NCBI GenBank assembly: GCA_026168455.1 | Contig: CM047426.1 | Location: 1,113,501 to 1,177,500, forward strand | Reading direction: 5' to 3' | DNA from: Theocolax elegans | Taxonomy: Eukaryota; Arthropoda; Insecta; Hymenoptera; Cerocephalidae | DNA: 64,000 nt | In this document: positions 40,701 to 50,327 of the stretch, in pieces | Position numbering within the stretch: position 1 is the first letter of the stretch | How the letters are laid out: every line of letters starts with the position of its first letter | Position numbers and translations under genes: made by a program | Notes under the pieces: generated by a model | Database searches by the model: none | The model's input: only the letters and a program-made list of their open reading frames with translations | What the model was told of the DNA's origin: nothing

Positions 40701-43675
40701 AAGGTCGCGAGGGTGCAATTGGTCAACCAGGACCACAAGGTAAAAATTAGGAAATGTTTCAAGGAGCAATAAATTTTGTTAAAACTTGAATAACAATAAC
40801 GTAACGCCAATAGGTTTCCCTGGAGCTCCTGGTATCCCAGCGCCACCAGCACCTGGACCACGTAGTCGAGGTTTCTACTTCGCCAGACATTCACAATCCG
40901 CAATGATTCCAGCATGCCCGCGGAACACGATTAAAATGTGGGATGGATTTTCACTTCTTCACATAATGGGCAATAGTTACGCTCATGCTCAAGATTTAGG
41001 TAAATATAAACTTTGGTATTCCTGTATGGTATTAATGATTGAAAAAAGAATGAATTTTGACCAATGAGTTGCGTTACTCGTGTAGGTGTTGCCGGAAGCT
41101 GCGTTAGGAAATTCTCGGTGATGCCATTCATGTTCTGCAATTTGAACAACGTGTGCGATTACGCGAACCGCAACGATTACAGCTACTGGCTGAGCTCGAA
41201 CGAACAAATGCCGATGTCGATGACACCGATACCAGCACGAGAAGTGGGAGCTTACATTTCGAGATGCTCGGTTTGCGAGGCGCCAACTCGACTTATGGTA
41301 CTTCACAGTCAATCGATGGCTATACCAGAATGCCCTGGTGGATGGGAGGAAGTTTGGGTTGGATACAGTTTCCTTATGGTACGTTCGATTGTATATCTCT
41401 TTATTATATTTTTATTCGATGTGGAAGGGAGTTTGAAATGCAGTCGAATAAACACTAAAAAAAGTATTGTGTACGGAGATTGGGTAATAGGTAACTAAAA
41501 CAATTTTCAAAGTTCAACTAGGATATAATGTAGAAATTACTTTCGGATGATTGGGTAACATACAATTCGAAACTTGAATTAATGCAAATCAAGTAGTATT
41601 CGATGAATTTATTTGCTTAGAATTTCTTCTATAATATTTTCTTCTCCGGGAAAAATTGTAAAATGTCCTTCTTCGAACTCGATTTAGAATACGTTTCAGT
41701 GTCGACAGTTGAATAGTATTTGAATTTCAGCAGCACGGGACTTGACAGAGACATCGTCAATCCAACTTGAATTTGAGGAAGGAGATTTAATTATAGTTCA
41801 AACTTAAATTTGAATTTTTAAATTACCAATGAGTAGGAGTTCTTAAAATAGAAATCATCGAATTATTTTATCAAAACTTTTAAATTTTATCATATGCAAT
41901 TGATGATCAATATTCAATAATCAATCTTTTTTCAATATATAAATAATAACAGTTAATTATTTTCGGTGTAAACGACTTCCTAAAGTAATAATGGTAATGA
42001 TACGCATCGAGGTATTATTAATTTTTCTCATTAGTTAAGTCCAATTTCAAGACATACTAGTTTTTCTTGCATTTAAATAATGTTCTTTTTCATTTTTCTT
42101 ACCTTGTTTATAAATTAGTAAAGTCTGAATAAAAAATAAAAACGTACGAAAAAGCGTTCTAAATCAGATATAATTTCAACGTTTTTTATTGTCATATTTT
42201 GTTAATGTTACGTTTTTTTCTATTTTTTTTACTATTTATTTTTTGCCCGCTAGGGATATTGTAACAATATCAACATACACTGAGAAAAATAATTAACAAT
42301 AAAATACATTGTTAATACATAAGGAAAAATATTTGTTTGAAACTATAAAATATGTTCACAATTTTTTTAATTAAAATGTTTTCGAACTTATTACAAGAGT
42401 GTTAAACCTTTAGATGATCGATTTTACCTGATATGAAGAAATCTAAAATTTTTAGATCCTTAAATTTTAAACGCTTAAAATTACTTATACCCTAATTGCT
42501 TATAATTCGGGAATATGTATAGAGGTACGTACTTCAACTCAAAACCATAAGAAAGTTGAAATCAAATACTTTATATAAAAAAAAGAAATATACGCTTAAA
42601 AATATTGATTTGAAAGAGACTTATATAGAAAAAAACAAAGAGTTAATGAAATTTCGCCGAAAATTTAGTGGCAAGAATATATTCGATGTTTAAGTCCAAA
42701 TTCAATCAACTGTTTATTTTTCCTATAACACTGTTCCAAATCAATATTTTTTAGCTTAATTTTTCTCTCAATCTAAACTCCTTGATCACAGCTTGTGGTT
42801 TTAGGTTTGAGAGCAGATTTGTATCTGTTTCCAAGTTACAAGCAATTAAAGCACGAGTATTTTTTTTTCAACTCAACTTCGTTGAACTTGAGAGTTATTG
42901 TCTAAAATTCTGGATTTATGCGTATTTTTGTATTAGAAAACACAACCTAGACTTTTGGAAAGATGCATCGCCCGAATGTCTGACACTCCCCCAGCTAGTA
43001 AATATTTCAAACAAGTATTTTTAAAAATCTATTCGCTAAAATATTATATCGAATCAATTAAACGCGAGAAGCTAAGTGCGCAAATAAAAAGAAGGTTATA
43101 AATAAAAGAATGAGTAGATAATAAAACACTGTAACTGGTGATAATTACAGCACCGAGACGCCGGAGCAGCGGGTGGCGGTCAACCCCTCTCCTCACCAGG
43201 TTCCTGCCTCGAAGAATTCCGCGCTCGTCCGTTCATCGAATGCCGTGGGCAAGGTACCTGCAACTTCTTCTCAACCGCAGTCTCCTACTGGATGGCGACG
43301 ATCAAAGATTACGAGATGTTCCGTAAACCCCAACAACAGACCCTGAAAACGGATCACACGTCGAGGGTGTCACGTTGCGCCGTGTGCATCCGTCGTCGTG
43401 TCGACGAGTCACGTGGACCAGGACGAGATCGTCGACCAACCATTCACGTTGGATTACGCCAACCAACGGCGAATTATCATCCGGACGATACGAGCAACGA
43501 GATCGAGGGAATTTCACCGAATTCGTATTACCAGCATCAACGTAATCCCGGGTTGGATTATCGTCGCTATCAATTCCAACGGGCGAGGAATCCGTACCAG
43601 CAGAAACATCCGAGTCACTTGACAAGACACGGCCGTCATCGTAAACGCCGAGAGAAAAATACCACCAACGAGTGA
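24441..43675 (+). CDS. Type IV collagen alpha chain (viking/Cg25C family), 5' end missing
   Basis: Secreted basement-membrane collagen. Twenty-four exons join in one frame to 1762 residues plus stop. The visible protein is almost all Gly-X-Y triplets, ending in a C-terminal NC1 domain (two C4 repeats, 12 cysteines counted) that in this family drives trimerisation. An N-terminal GCNGT motif (third exon) matches the conserved cysteine/glycosylation site just after the 7S domain of collagen IV chains, so only about 100-150 residues (signal peptide, 7S) should be missing. Triplet interruptions are frequent, as expected for type IV. RGD motifs occur, including RGDS near 38055. Every intron is GT-AG and all phases are 0 or 1. 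Length is close to fly viking (about 1940) if the missing N terminus is added, but I cannot decide between alpha 1 and alpha 2. Odd points: a duplicated 45-bp exon and a 94-residue basic tail after NC1. Confidence 0.96.
25606..25649 (+). repeat. 44-bp junction insert copied from ~3.3 kb upstream
   Basis: The segment between the two duplication units, with core acctgaaacgcggcattata, matches 22303-22322 and surrounding bases. TA repeats flank both sites. Confidence 0.8.
26207..26251 (+). CDS. Collagen IV exon 2 (duplicated 45-bp exon, copy 2)
   Basis: Identical 45 bp, same acceptor and donor as the copy at 24441. It lies in a ~1.72 kb tandem duplication. Whether both are used, or one is an assembly duplicate, cannot be told from the sequence. 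Confidence 0.85.
27422..27643 (+). CDS. Collagen IV exon 3 (post-7S cysteine motif)
   Basis: 74 codons, phase 0 in and out, after a ctgcag acceptor. Contains [10 protein letters not shown], the position in type IV collagens of a conserved cysteine followed by an N-glycosylation sequon shortly after the 7S domain. This anchors the N-terminal position in the protein. A triplet interruption lies near GGVNTMG. Confidence 0.95.
27738..27800 (+). CDS. Collagen IV exon 4
   Basis: 21 codons, seven uninterrupted Gly-X-Y triplets starting [10 protein letters not shown]. Acceptor ttcgtag, donor gtaagt, phase 0/0. Followed by the largest intron of the visible gene (3.6 kb), which holds a palindromic element. 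Confidence 0.93.
28791..29869. mobile_element. Palindromic TA-flanked element in a collagen intron
   Basis: About 1079 bp, ends CACTGCCAGTCACTTAC and its reverse complement, flanked by TA. Arms of about 500 bp pair almost perfectly around a loop near 29310-29345. A poly-G run of different length in the right arm is the main asymmetry. No open transposase frame. Confidence 0.82.
29870..31406. other. Remainder of the large collagen intron
   Basis: Mostly AT-rich. A GC-richer patch at about 30290-30560 contains a tgacgtcg motif and no Gly-X-Y coding potential; open frames on both strands run through a TA/TG microsatellite. Confidence 0.4.
31407..31643 (+). CDS. Collagen IV exon 5
   Basis: 79 codons, phase 0/0, aaacag acceptor, gtaagt donor. 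A non-triplet interruption rich in Ala, Gly, Ser and Thr includes the sequon NTT (HNTTARAG), a possible N-glycan site and bend in the helix. A CTT microsatellite starts about 20 bp after the donor. Confidence 0.95.
31658..31705 (+). repeat. (CTT)n microsatellite beside a splice donor
   Basis: A polypyrimidine CTT repeat starts close to the donor of collagen exon 31407-31643. Confidence 0.85.
32044..32205 (+). CDS. Collagen IV exon 6
   Basis: 54 codons of Gly-X-Y starting [10 protein letters not shown], phase 0/0, donor gtaaga. Rich in KGE/KGD-type charged triplets. Confidence 0.95.
32388..32514 (+). CDS. Collagen IV exon 7
   Basis: 127 bp, phase 0 in and 1 out, donor gtaagt. Contains an acidic interruption ([11 protein letters not shown]) in the triplet pattern. 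Confidence 0.94.
32625..33040. mobile_element. Possible MITE in a collagen intron
   Basis: Outer sequences CACACCTAGGGAGGTAAAG and, on the other strand, GCACTAAGGGAGTAAAATA are similar inverted ends. An internal hairpin pairs gggaggtaaa with ttttacctccc. The block is clearly less AT-rich than the surrounding intron. Confidence 0.4.
33098..33247 (+). CDS. Collagen IV exon 8
   Basis: 150 bp, phase 1/1, donor gtacgt. Starts in [10 protein letters not shown] and ends in ERGDDG. It follows an intron carrying a possible MITE. Confidence 0.94.
33248..34821. other. Collagen intron with a possible relic exon
   Basis: AT-rich intron. At 34231 a strong acceptor (ttctttatccccag) is followed by phase-1 codons reading [12 protein letters not shown], then a stop near 34282; no donor is in place. 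Nothing else recognised. Confidence 0.4.
34822..34998 (+). CDS. Collagen IV exon 9
   Basis: 177 bp, phase 1/1, acceptor cttcttccag, donor gtaggt. Gly-X-Y with short interruptions (GITITGPPG and GLDAHDG). Confidence 0.94.
34999..35774. other. Collagen intron
   Basis: AT-rich, with a GGCGGC-rich patch near 35020-35045 just after the donor. No other feature seen. Confidence 0.5.
35775..35939 (+). CDS. Collagen IV exon 10 with CxxC interruption
   Basis: 165 bp, phase 1/1, acceptor tttacag, donor gtatgc. Ends with [11 protein letters not shown], in which two triplet glycines are replaced by cysteines spaced CxxC. Such a site could form an inter-chain disulfide within the helix. An RGD lies beside it. 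Confidence 0.94.
36121..36470 (+). CDS. Collagen IV exon 11
   Basis: 350 bp, phase 1 in and 0 out, acceptor catcgtag, donor gtatgt. One long interruption ([17 protein letters not shown]) breaks otherwise regular triplets. Confidence 0.95.
36910..37162 (+). CDS. Collagen IV exon 12
   Basis: 253 bp, phase 0 in and 1 out, acceptor taattaag, donor gtacgt. Two interruptions, around [10 protein letters not shown] and [12 protein letters not shown]. Confidence 0.93.
37294..37487 (+). CDS. Collagen IV exon 13
   Basis: 194 bp, phase 1 in and 0 out, acceptor cacttag, donor gtaagt. Regular triplets with one short break at GFSAQG. Confidence 0.94.
37829..38141 (+). CDS. Collagen IV exon 14 (contains RGDS)
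   Basis: 313 bp, phase 0 in and 1 out. Contains GPRGDSIQG, a cell-adhesion type RGDS located at a triplet interruption, and a tyrosine-containing interruption [10 protein letters not shown]. Confidence 0.95.
38234..38778 (+). CDS. Collagen IV exon 15 (largest helical exon)
   Basis: 545 bp, phase 1 in and 0 out. 181 full codons of collagen repeat. The donor is the weak gttcat, but the frame joins cleanly to the next exon at 38874. Confidence 0.94.
38874..39072 (+). CDS. Collagen IV exon 16
   Basis: 199 bp, phase 0 in and 1 out, acceptor tattttag, donor gtaaag. Contains an isolated cysteine in GKCGPDG. Confidence 0.95.
39147..39346 (+). CDS. Collagen IV exon 17
   Basis: 200 bp, phase 1 in and 0 out, donor gtaata. 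The interruption ANATYG contains an N-glycosylation sequon (NAT). Confidence 0.95.
39436..39721 (+). CDS. Collagen IV exon 18
   Basis: 286 bp, phase 0 in and 1 out, acceptor ttactag, donor gtaata. Regular triplets with breaks at GTFAEPG and GFSYPG. Confidence 0.95.
40028..40320 (+). CDS. Collagen IV exon 19
   Basis: 293 bp, phase 1 in and 0 out, acceptor taatcag, donor gtaaaa. Dense GEPG/GLPG triplets. Confidence 0.95.
40396..40483 (+). CDS. Collagen IV exon 20
   Basis: 88 bp, phase 0 in and 1 out, acceptor cattttag, donor gtaatg. Interruption GHFIYTRPG. Confidence 0.93.
40569..40739 (+). CDS. Collagen IV exon 21
   Basis: 171 bp, phase 1/1, acceptor tatgttag, donor gtaaaa. Last full triple-helical exon, with no clear interruption. 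Confidence 0.94.
40814..40999 (+). CDS. Collagen IV exon 22: end of helix and start of NC1
   Basis: 186 bp, phase 1/1. The helix ends in a Pro-rich linker ([13 protein letters not shown]). NC1 starts near 40870 with [10 protein letters not shown] and continues through the PACP cysteine to the AHAQDLG motif, all characteristic of the first C4 repeat. Confidence 0.96.
41086..41378 (+). CDS. Collagen IV exon 23: NC1 first repeat to start of second
   Basis: 293 bp, phase 1 in and 0 out, donor gtacgt. Contains [33 protein letters not shown], then [11 protein letters not shown] and WVGYSFLM of the second C4 repeat. Six cysteines are at family positions. Confidence 0.97.
41379..43150. other. Last collagen intron
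   Basis: 1772 bp splitting the second NC1 repeat. AT-rich; a CACTGAGAAAAATAATT end near 42281 resembles the TA-flanked element termini found elsewhere, but I did not find its partner. Confidence 0.45.
43151..43675 (+). CDS. Collagen IV exon 24: NC1 end plus basic C-terminal tail and stop
   Basis: 525 bp, phase 0 in. The first 80 codons finish the second C4 repeat ([33 protein letters not shown]). Other family members I know stop within a few residues of the last CxxC. Here the frame runs on for 94 residues: 18 Arg, 3 Lys, no Cys, many Gln, Tyr and Pro, with a furin-like RHRKRR near the end, then tga. Base composition stays gene-like throughout, and I see no stop or donor soon after the last CxxC. 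Confidence 0.95.
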   Translation, partial: HRDAGAAGGGQPLSSPGSCLEEFRARPFIECRGQGTCNFFSTAVSYWMATIKDYEMFRKPQQQTLKTDHTSRVSRCAVCIRRRVDESRGPGRDRRPTIHVGLRQPTANYHPDDTSNEIEGISPNSYYQHQRNPGLDYRRYQFQRARNPYQQKHPSHLTRHGRHRKRREKNTTNE

Positions 43676-44283
43676 AATTTTCGATGATGATTAATTATTC
43701 ACTCGTACTTGTGATCGTGGTTACCAACTTTCGATGATATATACATATGTGGACTCGTTTTTTTTCTTTTTTATATCCATCTAATGCAAACAACCTCGAT
43801 TCGTCATTTTTTTCCTTTTTTTTTTATATATATATTTCTTGTGGTTTCTCCTCGTTTCGATGATAATATTAGAACCGAAGCTCGCGTCGATTTAATTATT
43901 GCAAACTGACCTACAATATCCGATCTATATAAATCTATTTAACTGGTTTAATTTCAATAATTATCTATTTATATATATTCATATGTATATGTGTGTGTGT
44001 AAAAATGATTGAATACCTCGTTTCACTTGTACAATATTTTTTACAAAAATCGACGAGAGGAAGACCACGATGAATCAAAATTTTAGCACATTGTCGAGAA
44101 TGAGAAATTAATAATCAAATTGTAATTGTGCTATTGATTAAGAGACCGTTCCTTGCAACGATAGCGCTCTATAAAAATATATTTTTATAATTTTTAGATT
44201 ATTTATCAATGTTTAATTAAAGCATTAACTTCATGTTTTTAAGGTGTAAGTCGATTGCTCCGAGCAAAAATATTAGTCAATTC

Positions 44284-44320
44284 AATAAAGTAGATTTTCT
44301 TGAATACTGCTCGGAATAAA
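44284..44320 (+). promoter_or_regulatory. Candidate collagen polyadenylation signals
   Basis: AATAAA at 44284 and again at 44315 are the first such hexamers I noticed after the collagen stop, giving a 3'-UTR of about 0.6 kb. Others follow (for example near 44964), so the real end is uncertain. Confidence 0.3.
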
Positions 44321-44668
44321 GTAATTGAAACGAAGAAATTGAATAATTAAATAATTTAATAATTAGGTTCGAATATGATTTTAATTAAAAGATACCGGTG
44401 TTTAAATCTGCAAAATATTTTTTTAGCTTCGAACAAATATTTTTTCTCGAACGTATTTAATACACACTAATTTTTTTTCCGTTTCAATATAAAAATTATA
44501 AAACAAAAAAAATAAGATCTTACGAGTCTTAACGTTCGAGTAACGGTCTTAAGAATAAAATGCCAAATATTACAAAGATACCTATATAATGGCTTGAAAT
44601 ATTAAATATTTTTATATATCTATATATTTATAGTACAATATTTGTATTGCACCGGGTATTTTTGTAAA

Positions 44669-44860
44669 GACAAAAAAAACTACGAGAGAAAAAAAAGTAA
44701 TATATAATATGTATATTCTAATGTCAATTTCAATTATTTTTTTTTTATCATAGTGTAAGACAAAAAAAACTATGAGAAAATAGTATAAAATAATATATAT
44801 TGAATATTAAGTGTCGATCGTTTCAATTTTAATTATTTTCTTTTTTTATCGTAGTGTATA
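44669..44860 (+). repeat. Diverged tandem repeat (~90-100 bp x2)
   Basis: Two head-to-tail units, each starting gacaaaaaaaacta, carrying a tcaat-poly-T block and ending with tagtgta. They lie in or just after the collagen 3'-UTR. Confidence 0.6.
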
Positions 44861-47800
44861 CACTCTCCGAGACAGTTAAAAGCGTATTTGCGTTAAATTA
44901 ACTGCGACATAAAAATATTTTGTATTATATAAGACGTTACACGCAGTTTCCAATTGCTAATTAAATAAACGTAGACATAAATTTAATATAATATACGCCT
45001 TTTATTTTATTTTTATTTTTTTTTTTTTTTTTGTAAAATATATATTATAACGTTGCTGAAGAGCTTTCGTAATGAAAAGTTTGATACACAGCTGCCAATC
45101 GTCCTCGGAATAAAAAATAAGGAGTAATGAAAAACGTCGCGATTTGCAATAAAAAATAGATATATATATATATATATATAATTAATGAAAATATGACATT
45201 ACGTGTGCACGTGGATGTAAAACACGTATTTGTTGATTACACTGCCGTAGCAGTCGCTTAATTATGCTAAAGTGCCATATAGAACATTTTTTCGACTGCC
45301 AATTATTATATATATATATATATATACATCATTCGAGCGATATCGAGTGTCATATACGAATGCAATTAATCCTTTGTTGCTCGATTAATGTAATTTTTAT
45401 GTATTTGGTTTATTATTGCAAAATAAATTTTATTCCAGATGACAATAACACGTATATATGAATGAATATATGTTTTTTTATGAGGTGAAAGGCGATTTGT
45501 TTTTAAGCAGATAATATTCAAAAATTGGTGTAGTTAATTTTTTTTGAAAAATTGACGTTTATTAACGGTATGTCTATGAAGTTAAAAATTTTTTTTTATC
45601 TTAAAAGGTTTGAAATATACCAATATAAACAAGCTTCAATTGTATCACTGAGAAAAAGTGTAAAGATAACAATATAATACAATGCAACCTAAAATTTGGC
45701 AAAAGGATAAAAGCTATATATCTTTTCGTAAAAATCCTAGTTCTTCAAAAAATATAATCAAAAATCTTAAAATTTGTATTTGAAATTAAAATATTCCATC
45801 AAACTTAAAAAATTAATATAGCTTACCTTCAGAAGTTATGGTCTCAACTGCTAGAACTGAAGTATCTCCAAATAAAAAGTTAATTTTATCGAAAAATCCA
45901 AATCTTCAAAATAAAAATTTCTCAAAAGTTTTTAAATTGTGATGTGGCGCACACATCAGACCCTAATTAAAATAATGTTTATTACCTTTTTGTGTTACAA
46001 ATTAAAATCGTAGTACGATCATTTAAAATAAAAATATATAATATTAGATTTTAAAAATTATTATTTTTGTAATTTCCAAATCTGATACTAGATAATGTTA
46101 TAACTATTGTTTAGTATTAATTAATTTATAATTCTTTTAAAAGAAAAAACATATTTATCATCTAGTGGTCACTTATGAATTTATGATTTTTAACTCAAGC
46201 CCAATTTTCGGATTTCTAAACGAATAGAGACTCCAGGATTTCGCCTCAAAAACAAAAAAATAACAAAATCAGCCAAAAACCTGAAAGAGAACGTGGGTAT
46301 AATGTCACAACGTATAAATAAAAACAATAATAATTTTTTTTCTTATCAGCATATTTTTTAATTAAAATAGATTGATCAAGTGCGAAGCAATAGACAATGC
46401 ATCTTATTTTTTTTAAATTCTTTACACACGAGATGACTTGGATCGATCACAAAAGAACGTCGCACGCCTCTGTGCAATTATACAAAACCTACTAAAACTT
46501 AAAAGTGAAACATTACGAGTCTTGGCATCTACAAAGAATCTGCATCGAATCCCACCCTCTTATTTTGTTTTTCTTCGTATAAACATTTAACGAACGCATT
46601 GTTTTACCTGCACGCTCTCTCATCACTCTCATCACTCTCATTTTACAACCATTCCGATTAATCAAAACGTATCGTTAACAGCGAATATATAAGGACGTAT
46701 ATTTAATTCGTCGATACATTAAATTTATTTTTTTTTTCCTCCCTCGCGTTCCTACGTATCATCCACTTAATCCACTCTCCTTAATTCGAAACTCTTTCCT
46801 TACATATTCTCGCGTAATTCGTCTCTCTTTCTCTCTCTCATCGCACACGCGCGCAAAGAACAGAAGAAAAAAAACCCACGAAAAATGATAATTACAACGA
46901 AATAAAATAAAAAAAAAAGAAAAAAGATAAATCGAACGTACACTTGATATCGGTAAATAGTTTATACTTTATAAAATTATCCGTCATTTTTTTTTCTTTC
47001 CCTTCTTCTTATTCTTCTTCTACATCATCGTCATTTATTTTTCTTTTTTTTTTTAGAAAGCACATATGATCTATCTATATTTATGACATAAATTATCTAT
47101 ATGTGTACAGCGCGCAAGTAGAGAAGGTGTACATATAAACAGTCGCGCGAGCAAGCACTTTACGAAACAACAGATAGTTTTTTTTTTCTATTTATTTTAT
47201 TTCACTTATTTTCCTTCTCGGTTTTCTTTAAACGCTTATTATTTATCTATATCTCCCTCTCTGTATCTCTTGCTCTCTCTCTCTCTCTCTCTCTTTGTTC
47301 ACTTCGCTTTTTAAATTAAATATATTTATTTGTATTTATATTTATATCCATACGTATATATATGTACATATATATGTATAGAGATTGTGTAGAGAGAGAT
47401 GTAATGAAAAAATATTCGATCATTGCGAGGTGCGTGCTCGCGCGAGTATACACACACATGTATACGTAATTCGTAAAATTTCCAACCATCGCTTCACAGA
47501 CTTTCTCAGACAGATTTCTTTCTTTTCTTTTATATTTACTACCCCCCGTCCCTTTTACAATCGCTGGAAGAAAATGCAACCGAGCGTTTCTTTTTTTATT
47601 TAAAAAAAGAAAAAAATATTTATACGGACTGAGGAGGGTCGGGGGCGAGGGGAGCGGGCAGGATGATTATTACGAAACGAGAAACAAAACAGAAGTTGAT
47701 CGCATCGCGTTCGACTATGTAATAGGAAAAATATTTACAGAGTAAAAAAAAAGAAAAGTAAAGAAGAAGAAGAAGAAGAATTGGATCACTGTCGAGTGTT

Positions 47801-50286
47801 AGTTGCGAGAAGGATTCGAGAGAAAATATATATAGATAACAAAACGAAGGGAAAAAGAAAACAAAAAAAATGTAGAAAATGCAACTTTGCAGACGGGAAA
47901 TGCCAACTATTTTACAACGTATTAACTTATTACACGACCCGCCGTTTTTCTTTTACAAAGAAACAAACAGCCTGTCGAACTATTGCACAGATTATTTACT
48001 TACGTAAAGACGATAAACAAAAAAAGAGTCAAACGTCATTTTTTCTTTTTTCCTAGTTATTATTACTTTTCTTTTTACATCCGCTATGGATTTACAGATA
48101 GATATAGATAGATAGTAAAATAGAAAGAAAAATAGTATCCGTTCGCAACGATCGATCTGTATTGTTAAATTTTTGTGTTTCTGCGAGACGTAACGTATAT
48201 ATATTTATATTATATGTAATTAATAATCGGTGGCTCATCGTTTTCGGCAAATCGGGTTTCACTTATCATCATATATTAAATTTTCCAGCGTATACTTTTA
48301 CGCCTATTTTTTACCGAAGAAACAAAAATATATATATATTTATCTTTCCGCGACGGAGGTGTAGATTTGCGAAGAACGCGACACGCGCACCGAAAATTGT
48401 ATTTAAAAAAACGAGAGAGAGAGAAGAAGAAGTAGAAGAAGAATAAAGTACAAACAACGTATAGTCACAATCTTACATACGAATAGAATATAAAAAACTA
48501 GCTATATAAAAAAGATTAATATAACATTTCCAGCTTGCTCAATCACAAGGTAAAACACGCTTACTGACTTTTATTCATTCTTCGGAGGCACTAACAGCGA
48601 GCTATCAAACTTGAACGAACAAAAAAATGCTTATTTTATTAAGTAACAAAGAGGAGAGAAGGATACATATATATATACATATACATTCATATATATACAT
48701 ATATATGTGGCCCTCACGAAAAGTGGACCTTTCGAAGGAAAAAAAATCACACGCGCGCTGATGCGAGAGAAAACGAGTGCAACATGGCATTTCCCGTTTG
48801 AAAAATTACATTCCGACAGTTTGTTGGTGGTGTTGGTGGTGGTGGCGTTGGTGGTGGTGTGTACGTGGAGAAGAAAAAAAAAGGAAAAACAAGTTTACAA
48901 ATTATTCGTCGAAATATTCGAGCTTCAACAATGTAACTTGGCTATATATTCGCTTGGCCTAACATGCATTTTCGTCCATTTGTGAGTGATGCGTCGATCG
49001 ATACATTATTTACTTTTTTTCAGAAAATAATATACAATATACAGAGAAATTATAATACGGAAAGTATACACTTGCAGTGTACATGTGTATCTATACAGGA
49101 CTGACGTAAGATTCTCAATACGTAAGTTAGACCATGTAAGAAATAATTTCTGACTCAACACGTTTTACAAAAAAAAATAATTTAAAAATGAACGTATATA
49201 TATATATATTATAATGATTGTACGGTATCTTTCTTTCTTTTATTCTCTCTCTCTCTCTTTCGGACTCTCACGTGTTCGGATTCTTATGTCGACCTGCATA
49301 AATAGTGTGTAATAATTAAAAAATGTATTATTTATTATTTTTTTCTTTCTCATTCTTATACGTTTATAACAACGGGATGTCCATCATCATCATCGCTTCC
49401 TCGTATATATTTCGTTTTATTCGTTTCGTTAATAAGTAATTTAGTGTGCATCTAAGACCCGAAAGAAGATAATTATATATATATATATACTTCACGGAGC
49501 TATGCAAAATAGAAGATTCCATTTTTTTCTTTTTCCATTTGTGTTCCATTCGTGTGTATATATATATATTCATACATGTACACATGCATATATATACACA
49601 CATAAACAATTTACGTGTACCGAATATGTATATATATATACATATGTGTACATAAGAAGATCCAAGATTTTTATTATTTACATGTATACGTTGCACACAC
49701 ACTGCGTTACACAGATACACGAGCATATGATGTATATATATGATATATATACATACATACATACATACATATACATACCACGCGCTCTCTTATTTCTTTT
49801 TTTCTTTAAACTTACGTACAATACGTATATGTGGAAATATTTACAGGGCGATTCGTTTCGTACGTTCCTACAACTTTCCCTCATTTTTCTTTCTTTCTCT
49901 TTTAGCATAGTATCTTCTGACACATCGTTTTATCCAATTCACCACATATATTTCGTTTCGTTTGGTTTCGCGAATCCGGCGTACGTTCTCTCATCTTCTT
50001 CTTCTTTTTCGTTCTTTCTTTCTTTTAAAACATCTCCGGCGCCCCCCCCCCCAATTTTTTCGTTTAAAACGAACGCGAGACATACGCACTTTGTGTGGTA
50101 TTTATTTTTTGTTTGCTGTCGTTTGATTGCAAAACACGAGAGACGAATCGCTCGGCATATATCTGCATATATAAGGTTTTTTTTATATCCCCTTAATTTC
50201 GAGTAGAAATATGCATACGCCCCACGTTTGACAGTATCGATATTAATCTTGTAATCTTTATAATTGTAATAGAAATAGTAATAATA

Positions 50287-50327
<41 letters not shown>

